DNA of 12,752 nt from Planctomycetota bacterium (GTDB taxonomy: Bacteria > Planctomycetota > UBA1135 > GCA-002686595): positions 1-12,752 of the forward strand of contig JAJFFA010000366.1 of the NCBI GenBank assembly GCA_021776885.1, in the 5' to 3' direction. Position numbers and translations under genes: made by a program. Positions 6,697 to 12,752 of the stretch are shown piece after piece (within the stretch, counting starts at the first letter, position 1; every line of letters starts with the position of its first letter). Below the pieces are notes generated by a model. It was not told the DNA's origin, made no database searches, and was given only the letters and a program-made list of their open reading frames with translations.

Positions 6697-9290
6697 TCGC
6701 GCTCCTCGCCCAGGCCCTCGCGCTCTTCGCCCTGCCCCAGGGGGAGCCCGGGCTGTTCCTGCAGGTCTGGGAGGTGGACGAGGCCCAGGGCGCCCTGCTC
6801 GAGCTGCTCCCGGGCCAGACCCCGAACCTGCACGGGGTCGTACCTGGCATCGACCTGAACGGCGCCGCGGACTTCGGCGTGGGTGCCCTCTTCCGCGCTC
6901 GCCTGCAGGGCGCCCTGCGTGTCGAGCGCCCCGGCCTGCACCGCTTCCGCCTGCGCAGCGACGACGGCTCGCGCCTGACCCTCGCCGGCCGGCGCGTCAT
7001 CGACCACGACGGGCTGCACGACGCGAGCACCCTGCGCGAGGGGCAGCTCGAGCTCGAGCGCGGCGAGCACGCCCTGACCCTCGACCTGTTCCAGGACTAC
7101 GGCGACGTCTCCGTGCGCCTCGAGTGGCGCCCCCCGGGGGCCGCAGACTTCGCCCTGATCCCCGGCGCGAACCTCTCGGCTCCGGCGGGGGACGTGCGCG
7201 TCACGTCACCGGGCAAGAAGCGCCTGGTGCGCCCGCTCCCGCGCAGCGCCCCTGGCAAGGGCGAGCCCCTGGCGGGGATGCATCCCTCCTTCCGGGTCCA
7301 GGCCCTGCGGCCCGAGGGCTTCGAGCCCCGGGTCGGCGGCATGGACTGGCTCTCGGACGGGCGCCTCGTGCTGTGCACCTGGGACGGCGAGGTCTACCTG
7401 CTCGAGAACGTCGGCGCCGACGCGGCGGGGGAGCTGCGCGTCCAGCCCTTCGCGGCGGGCCTGGCCGAACCCCTGGGCCTGTGTGTCGTCGGCGACGAGA
7501 TCTTCGTCCTGCAGAAGCAGGAGCTGACGCGTCTCGTGGACGCGGACGGCGACGGACGCGCCGAGGGTTACGAGTGCGTGTCGAGCGGCTGGTCGGTGAC
7601 GCCCAACTTCCACGAGTTCGCCTTCGGGCTGGTGTACGCCGACGGCTGGTTCCACGCCAACCTGGCCATCGCCATCGAGCCTGGGGGCCGCAGCTCCTGG
7701 CCCCAGGCCAGGGACCGCGGGCACTCGATCCGCATCGCCCGCGACGGGCGCTGGGAGAGCGTGGCCCACGGCCTGCGCACGCCCAATGGCATCGGGCGCG
7801 GCGCCCTCGGGCGCATCTGGCTGACCGACAACCAGGGGGACTGGCTGCCCAGCTCGAAGCTCCAGGCCCTCGAGCCCGGGGCCTTCTACGGCTCGCGCGC
7901 CGTCCTCGGGGACGCCGCCGCCGAACTGCCCGTGACACCGCCCGTGGCCTGGTTGCCGCAGAACGAGATCGGCAACTCGCCCAGCCAGCCGGCGCCCATC
8001 GACGTCGGGCCCTACCGCTCGGCGCAGGGGCAGATGCTGGTGGGGGACGTGACCCACGGCGGCATCAAGCGCGTCTTCGTCGAGGAGCTGGAGGGCGTGC
8101 TGCAGGGCACGGTGTTCCGCTTCATGCAGGGACTCGAGGCGGGCGTCCAGCGCCTGGCGTGGGGACCGGACGGCGCGCTCTACGTCGGCGGCGTCGGCTC
8201 GACCGGCAACTGGAGCCAGTCGGGCAAGCACTGGTTCGGCCTGGAGCGGGTCGAGTACACCGGGGCGCCCGTGTTCGAGCTGCTGGAGCTGCGCCCCTTC
8301 GCGGGGGGCGTCGAGCTCACCTTCACGGAGCCCCTGCGCGCGGGCCAGGGCTGGGACCCTGGGGCGTACCTCGTGCGCTCCTGGCGCTACGAGGCGACGG
8401 CGAGCTACGGCGGTCCGAAGCTCGACGAGCGCGAGCACGCGCTGGTGTCGGCCTGCGTGTCGCGGGACCGGCGGCGCGTGTTCCTCGAGCTTGCCGACCT
8501 GGCCCCGGGTCGCGTGCTCTACCTGCGCCTGCTCGATGGTCTGGAGGGCGAGCAGGCCGGAGCGCCCTGGAGCAGCGAGGCCTGGTCCACCCTGAACGTC
8601 GTGCCCGCGCGCGAGCACTCCGGCCGGGCGCGCTGGTCCCGCAACGACCCGCGCCCCGCGCCCAACACCTTGACGGACGCCGAGCGCGGGGCCGGCTGGC
8701 AGCTGCTCTTCGACGGCGCCACCCTCGCCGGCTGGCGCGCCTTCCACGGCGACGCGCCCGGGCCGGGCTGGGCGGTGCTCGAGGGGACCCTGGCGCTCAG
8801 CGGCGCCGGCGGCGACCTGATCAGCACCGAGACCTACGGCGACTTCGAGCTGTCCCTCGAGTGGCGCGTGGCGGCCGGGGGCAACAGCGGCGTGTTCTTC
8901 CGCGTCAGCGAGGAGCACGAGCAGGTCTGGGAGAGCGGCCCCGAGCTGCAGATCCTGGACAACCGCCGGCACCCCGACGGGCGCAACCCCCTGACCTCCG
9001 CCGGGGCGAACTACGCCCTGCACGCACCGCCCCTGGACGTGACCCGCCCCGTGGGGCGCTGGAACCGGGCGCGCATCCTGGCCCGCGGCGGGAGCGTCGA
9101 GTACTGGCTCAACGGCACCCGCACTTGCCGCTTCGAGCTGGGCAGCGAGGACTGGGCGCAGCGCCTGGCCGCATCGAAGTTCGCGACGATGCCCGGCTTC
9201 GCGCGCTACGCCGTGGGGCACATCGCCCTGCAGGACCACGGTGACCCGGTCGCGTTCCGGAACGTGAAGCTGCGCCGCCTGGACGGCTGA
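6693..9290 (+). CDS. Secreted PA14 / beta-propeller / DUF1080 (3-keto-disaccharide hydrolase family) protein
   Basis: This 865-residue protein starts at ATG 6693 (ATGA overlap with the preceding gene, GGGGAG at 6682-6687). An open extension 28 codons upstream is not needed. Domains in order: short signal (1-15); PA14 carbohydrate-binding domain (about 19-147, with FRLRSDDGSRLTLAGRRVID); glucose/sorbosone-dehydrogenase-like propeller (about 196-520, opening HPSFRV...PEGFEPRVGGMDWL, a Ca-type loop DADGDG at 283-288 and a family-style NFHEFAFG at 305-312); a beta-sandwich linker (about 527-635); and DUF1080, now called 3-keto-disaccharide hydrolase (665-863), ending QDHGDPVAFRNVKLR. DUF1080 enzymes cleave 3-keto-glycosides. 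PA14 would bind sugar outside the cytoplasmic membrane. Whether the propeller is a PQQ-type dehydrogenase or only a scaffold is unknown, and no heme motif is visible. It is the last gene of the putative operon. Confidence 0.88.
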   Translation: MIALLAQALALFALPQGEPGLFLQVWEVDEAQGALLELLPGQTPNLHGVVPGIDLNGAADFGVGALFRARLQGALRVERPGLHRFRLRSDDGSRLTLAGRRVIDHDGLHDASTLREGQLELERGEHALTLDLFQDYGDVSVRLEWRPPGAADFALIPGANLSAPAGDVRVTSPGKKRLVRPLPRSAPGKGEPLAGMHPSFRVQALRPEGFEPRVGGMDWLSDGRLVLCTWDGEVYLLENVGADAAGELRVQPFAAGLAEPLGLCVVGDEIFVLQKQELTRLVDADGDGRAEGYECVSSGWSVTPNFHEFAFGLVYADGWFHANLAIAIEPGGRSSWPQARDRGHSIRIARDGRWESVAHGLRTPNGIGRGALGRIWLTDNQGDWLPSSKLQALEPGAFYGSRAVLGDAAAELPVTPPVAWLPQNEIGNSPSQPAPIDVGPYRSAQGQMLVGDVTHGGIKRVFVEELEGVLQGTVFRFMQGLEAGVQRLAWGPDGALYVGGVGSTGNWSQSGKHWFGLERVEYTGAPVFELLELRPFAGGVELTFTEPLRAGQGWDPGAYLVRSWRYEATASYGGPKLDEREHALVSACVSRDRRRVFLELADLAPGRVLYLRLLDGLEGEQAGAPWSSEAWSTLNVVPAREHSGRARWSRNDPRPAPNTLTDAERGAGWQLLFDGATLAGWRAFHGDAPGPGWAVLEGTLALSGAGGDLISTETYGDFELSLEWRVAAGGNSGVFFRVSEEHEQVWESGPELQILDNRRHPDGRNPLTSAGANYALHAPPLDVTRPVGRWNRARILARGGSVEYWLNGTRTCRFELGSEDWAQRLAASKFATMPGFARYAVGHIALQDHGDPVAFRNVKLRRLDG

Positions 9291-9374
9291 CGGAGGGCCG
9301 GAGTCCGCTCGGGGGCGCTACACTGCGGGCCCAACGATCCCCCCGGTCGCCCCCAGCCTCGAGCCCCTGGCGTC
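9291..9374 (+). promoter_or_regulatory. Intergenic spacer with weak candidate -10 element
   Basis: This 84-nt gap separates the sugar operon from the large metallopeptidase gene. GCTACACTGCGG at 9317-9328 contains TACACT, a four-of-six -10 match, 50 nt before ATG 9375, and resembles the string at 3480-3491. No -35 box and no convincing terminator hairpin is seen, so read-through from the operon is possible. No clear Shine-Dalgarno precedes ATG 9375. Confidence 0.25.
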
Positions 9375-12300
9375 ATGAGAGTCATGAGTGTCATCCGCCC
9401 CCGCCTGCGTCGCATCCTCACCCTCTCCGTCTGCGGCCTGCTGGCCCTCGCGAGTGGCTCCGCCCCGGCTGCGATGAACCGCGGCGACGGTCTGGCCGTC
9501 GCCCTGAGTTCGGCCCAGCGCGCCCTCGAAGCGGGTCAACACGACCTGGCGCGCACGTTCCTGATGCGCGCCCTCGAGCGCGACCCGAAGAGCCTCGCCG
9601 CCTGGCGCCTGCGTGCCGACGTGGCGGCGGCCGCGGAGGACCAGGACGAGCGCATCTATGCCCTGCACGCGCTGTTGCGCTCCTCCGCCGCCCAAGGGGT
9701 GCAGAAGAAGGAGCTCGACGTCCTGCGCACGGAGCTGACCGGCCTCGACCCCGTCGCCTCGGACCTGCTCGACATGAAGGGCGTGTTCATCAAGGAGCTC
9801 ATGCCCCTGGCCGAAGAGTACGAGAAGGACAAGCGCCCCCACGGTGCGATCCGCGTGCATAAGCAGATCCTGGCCCTCGATCCGGAGAACGCGGTCAGCC
9901 TGGCGGCGATCGAGCGCATCTCGGCCCAGCCCGATCCGAGCCTGGCCGAGTTCGCCCAGCCGCGGGACCTGTTCGAGGGCGTCAGCGAGGAGTGGATCCA
10001 GGCGTTCGACGCGGAGCACGGGAGCTGGGACGAGCGCGCCGAGCGCGAGGGCGAGAACTACAAGATCTACACCGACGCGGGCTACCGCGTGCTGACCCTG
10101 ACCGCGGAGGCGATGGAGCAGATGAACCTGTTCTACCGCGAGTTCTTCGAGCACGGCACGAAGGACCACGGTGGCTCCGTCCCGCGCATCTCGGTCAACA
10201 TCTTCAAGAACCGCGAGGAGTACCTGAAGGACGGCATCGGTCCGCCGGTCGAGTGGTCCGGAGGCCACTACACCGGGTCCTTCGTCGAGACCTACATCCC
10301 GAGCACCTTCGAGGGCATGACGGGCACCCTCTTCCACGAGGCCGCGCACCAGTTCGTGTCCCTGGCCACGAACGCGTCGGGCTGGCTGAACGAGGGCCTG
10401 GCCTCGTTCTTCGAGGGCACCAAGATCCTGCCCAACGGCACGGTGATCATGAACCTGCCCGCCTCGGGCCGGCTGTACCCCCTGGCCGCGCGCATGAAGC
10501 GCGGCTGGATGGAGGACCACAACGACGGGATCGACCCCGCCAAGCCCAGTGACTCCAATCCCGAGCGCGCGCCGCGCTTCGAGACCATCCTGGAGAACCG
10601 CTACGCCTGGGGACCGCCCTGGTACGCGCCCACCTGGGGCCTGGTCTACTTCCTGTACAACTACCAGGACTTCGGCGACGGGCGCTACGTCTACCGCGAG
10701 GCCTTCCGCACGTTCATGAACAAGTCCGGGGGCACCGGCAGCGGCGCGGTGCGCAACTTCGAGGAGGTCGTGCTCGCCAACCCGGCGCCACCGATCAAGG
10801 GCATCGCGCGCCCCGCCGACGTGCCGCCTCCGCTGCTGCCCAAGACCGCGCGTGAGCTCGACGAGGTCTGGAAGACCTGGATCCTCGAGCTGCGCGAGGA
10901 GGTCGCGGGCACCCGCGAGCGCGAGCGACCGTACAAGCGCTGGGGGCAGTTCGCGGTGCAGAACGGCGACTTCGTCGTGGCCAAGGAGCACTTCGAGAAG
11001 GGGCTGATCGACAGCCCCCATGACCCTGAGCTGCGGCTCGCCTTCGGCGAGCTCCTGGACGACGAGTTCGACGACGAGGACCGCGCCGCGCGCCTGGTGC
11101 GCGACGCCGTCTCGCTGCTGGAGCGCGCCGAAGAGCCCGACGAGAAGGCCCTGCGCGACGCCGAGCGCAAGCTCGACAAGCTCGACCCGCAGCTCTCCTC
11201 CCTGACCCGCGTGCACGACCGCATGGCCAGCACGGCGCGCAGCATCGTGGGCCGCTACCAGGGCGCCGGCCTGCCCTCGATGGTGATGGACGTGGCCTGG
11301 CGTCTGGGCTCGGACCTCGACCTGCCCGACCTCTTCGATGCCTACGAGTCGGCAGTGCGCGAGAGCGGCAAGTCCCTCGGCCTGTGGCGTTTGGCCTACA
11401 ACGAGGAGGACCTCTCGGGCTGGGGCTCCCAGGGCAGCGACCCGACCTTCGTGTCCCACGGCAGCACCCTGGATGCGACCGCCGGAGCCTTCTCCGAGAC
11501 CGACTTCAGCTACCGCTTCCTGTCTTTGGACGAGGTCAGCTCCGGCGACTTCTCGATGCAGGCCGAGGTCGAGGCCAAGAAGGGCTCGGTCAACTTCTGC
11601 GGCCTGGGCTTCGGCTCCAAGAGCGCGAGCAACTTCCACGGCGTGGTGATCTTCCCCGAGCGCGTGCGCAGCAAGGAGGGCACGGCCAACAGCGCCTACC
11701 TCGACCTGGTCAGCTTCACCGGGGGTACACCCGAGACCTGGCGCCACGTGCCCGTCGACATGAGCATCCCGGCGGGGGCGACCTCGGCCTCCGAGTGGCA
11801 CACCCTGCGCGTCGACGTCAGCGGGCGTGACGTGGACCTGTGGTTCGACGACGAGCTGGTGGCGTCCCACGAGTTCGGCAGCCGCGACGTGGTGCGCGGA
11901 GGCTTCGGCCTGGTCTGCGGCGCGGGCCAGGCGCGCTTCCGCAACGTGCGCTACCTGTCGCGCCCGGCCAACGACCCGGCGGCGGCGATCGAACGCTCGA
12001 TCCGCATCGAGAAGCTGCGCTCCGCCGGCCCCGTGGGCGGCAGCTACCAGGGGCTGATCCCGCCCTTCCCCGACGTGCAGCGCTGGGTGCAGGGCGAGCG
12101 CACGGCCTGGGACGAGGTGGGCGCCGTGCCCCAGCTGCTGGTCTTCGCCAGCATCCGCCAGAACGACCAGGTGCGTATCGACCACTGGCTGACCGACCTG
12201 GCGCAGCGCTACGCGTCCTACGGGCTCGAGATCGTGGTCGTCACCTCGCCCAACGACCTGGACGCCCTGCAGGGCTACCTCGCGACCCATCCCTTCCCGG

Positions 12301-12752
12301 GCGCCGTGGGCGTCGACAACCGCGAGCACGAGGGCATCGGCAGCACCTTCGAGACCTTCCTCCTGGACCGCTTCAACCTGCCGCGCCTGATCCTGATCGA
12401 CCTCGACCAGCGCGTGGTCTGGGAGGGCGACCCGGGCATCTCCGCCGGCGCCTCGAGCCTGCCCGAGAGCACCTACCTCGACACGCCCCTGGCCGAGCTG
12501 ATGGCCAAGCGCAACCTGGAAGAGCTGATCCCCTGGCGCGAGCGCTGGTTGGGCGAGGGGCGCGAGGCTCTGGCCAAGGGGGCGATCGAGGCGGCGGCGC
12601 CGATCCTGGGCAAGGCGCGCGACTTCGACCGGCGCTACTCACCGGAGGCGGCGGAGGCCCAGAACCGCCTGGCGGCCATCGAGGCCACCCTCGATGGGCT
12701 CGAGGGCACCGCGCGTTCCTTCGAGGCCGAGGGCGCCGACCCGGCCCTGGCG
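9375..12752 (+). CDS. Large exported TPR / HEAAH metallopeptidase / concanavalin-like / thioredoxin-like protein, 3' truncated
   Basis: I read this frame by hand from ATG 9375; it stays open to the window edge, giving 1126 residues without a stop. ATG 9384 is an alternative start. Order: signal peptide (about 1-33, RPRLRRILTLSVCGLLALASG...); TPR-like helices (about 38-190); a gluzincin-type peptidase with HEAAHQ (His321, Glu322, His325) and NEGLASFFEG giving third ligand Glu340; more TPR-like sequence from about 522; a concanavalin-like beta-sandwich (about 670-861) ending ARFRNVRYL, much like the end of DUF1080 domains; and a thioredoxin/TlpA-like fold (about 915-1020) with a proline-containing LPRLILID strand (P1003) but FASIRQND where CxxC would be. 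The rest is helical. The peptidase resembles the DUF1570-type proteins of planctomycetes. It is probably periplasmic or surface-exposed; its substrate is unknown and a functional link to the operon before it is unproven. Confidence 0.85.
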   Translation, partial: MRVMSVIRPRLRRILTLSVCGLLALASGSAPAAMNRGDGLAVALSSAQRALEAGQHDLARTFLMRALERDPKSLAAWRLRADVAAAAEDQDERIYALHALLRSSAAQGVQKKELDVLRTELTGLDPVASDLLDMKGVFIKELMPLAEEYEKDKRPHGAIRVHKQILALDPENAVSLAAIERISAQPDPSLAEFAQPRDLFEGVSEEWIQAFDAEHGSWDERAEREGENYKIYTDAGYRVLTLTAEAMEQMNLFYREFFEHGTKDHGGSVPRISVNIFKNREEYLKDGIGPPVEWSGGHYTGSFVETYIPSTFEGMTGTLFHEAAHQFVSLATNASGWLNEGLASFFEGTKILPNGTVIMNLPASGRLYPLAARMKRGWMEDHNDGIDPAKPSDSNPERAPRFETILENRYAWGPPWYAPTWGLVYFLYNYQDFGDGRYVYREAFRTFMNKSGGTGSGAVRNFEEVVLANPAPPIKGIARPADVPPPLLPKTARELDEVWKTWILELREEVAGTRERERPYKRWGQFAVQNGDFVVAKEHFEKGLIDSPHDPELRLAFGELLDDEFDDEDRAARLVRDAVSLLERAEEPDEKALRDAERKLDKLDPQLSSLTRVHDRMASTARSIVGRYQGAGLPSMVMDVAWRLGSDLDLPDLFDAYESAVRESGKSLGLWRLAYNEEDLSGWGSQGSDPTFVSHGSTLDATAGAFSETDFSYRFLSLDEVSSGDFSMQAEVEAKKGSVNFCGLGFGSKSASNFHGVVIFPERVRSKEGTANSAYLDLVSFTGGTPETWRHVPVDMSIPAGATSASEWHTLRVDVSGRDVDLWFDDELVASHEFGSRDVVRGGFGLVCGAGQARFRNVRYLSRPANDPAAAIERSIRIEKLRSAGPVGGSYQGLIPPFPDVQRWVQGERTAWDEVGAVPQLLVFASIRQNDQVRIDHWLTDLAQRYASYGLEIVVVTSPNDLDALQGYLATHPFPGAVGVDNREHEGIGSTFETFLLDRFNLPRLILIDLDQRVVWEGDPGISAGASSLPESTYLDTPLAELMAKRNLEELIPWRERWLGEGREALAKGAIEAAAPILGKARDFDRRYSPEAAEAQNRLAAIEATLDGLEGTARSFEAEGADPALA

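Noticed and set aside
7206..9239. Antisense open frame of 677 codons on the minus strand
   Set aside because: It is the complement of the propeller and DUF1080 coding region; composition is low-complexity and no family is recognisable.
5911..9290. Cytochrome c involvement in the propeller operon
   Set aside because: Related planctomycete proteins often carry CxxCH heme sites, but none is present in either exported protein here.
9318..12329. Antisense open frame of 1003 codons on the minus strand
   Set aside because: It lies opposite the large exported protein, whose sense frame has recognisable domains and a signal peptide. The antisense translation is Val/Ala/Gly/Arg/Leu-rich with no motif, as expected from GC-rich codon bias.
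1..12752. CRISPR array, insertion sequence, phage genes or tRNA genes
   Set aside because: No regularly spaced repeats, transposase or integrase motifs, or cloverleaf-like segments were seen on either strand.

Overview
The window is very GC-rich, densely coded DNA, consistent with a Planctomycetota chromosome and probably an uncultured or marine lineage. This placement is inferred from gene content, not from a marker gene. The clues are kinesin-light-chain-type TPRs, a PA14/beta-propeller/DUF1080 secreted protein, a NupG-type sugar or nucleoside permease paired with Gfo/Idh/MocA and isomerase-like genes, and a very long exported HExxH/TPR protein. No RNA gene, mobile element, CRISPR array or phage gene is visible.

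Left part (1-1978): the C-terminal end of a TPR protein reads rightward and converges on two leftward genes. These are a probable lipoprotein metallopeptidase (HELVH...E) and, upstream of it, a 65-residue Cys/His-rich protein. A 20-bp perfect palindrome lies between the two leftward genes, and an 8-bp inverted repeat lies in the convergent gap. A divergent control region of about 290 bp (1979-2268) follows.

Centre (2269-9290): five rightward genes look like one operon. They are a Gfo/Idh/MocA NAD(P)-dependent oxidoreductase, a sugar isomerase/epimerase-like TIM barrel, a 12-helix MFS permease, a 261-residue exported protein, and an 865-residue exported PA14 / beta-propeller / DUF1080 (3-keto-disaccharide hydrolase family) protein. 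The last three are joined by 4-nt stop/start overlaps. Together they suggest breakdown of glycosides by oxidation at C3 followed by cleavage of the keto-sugar, rather than by a classical glycoside hydrolase. Extracellular or periplasmic binding and cleavage would be by the last two genes, uptake by the permease, and cytoplasmic oxidation and isomerisation by the first two. The gene families are clear; the pathway is inference.

Right part (9375 to the edge): one continuous reading frame of 1126 codons runs off the window. It encodes an exported multidomain protein: TPR, HEAAH zinc metallopeptidase, TPR, a concanavalin-like sandwich, and a thioredoxin-fold domain without the CxxC active site. 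A long antisense open frame covers it but is a by-product of codon bias.
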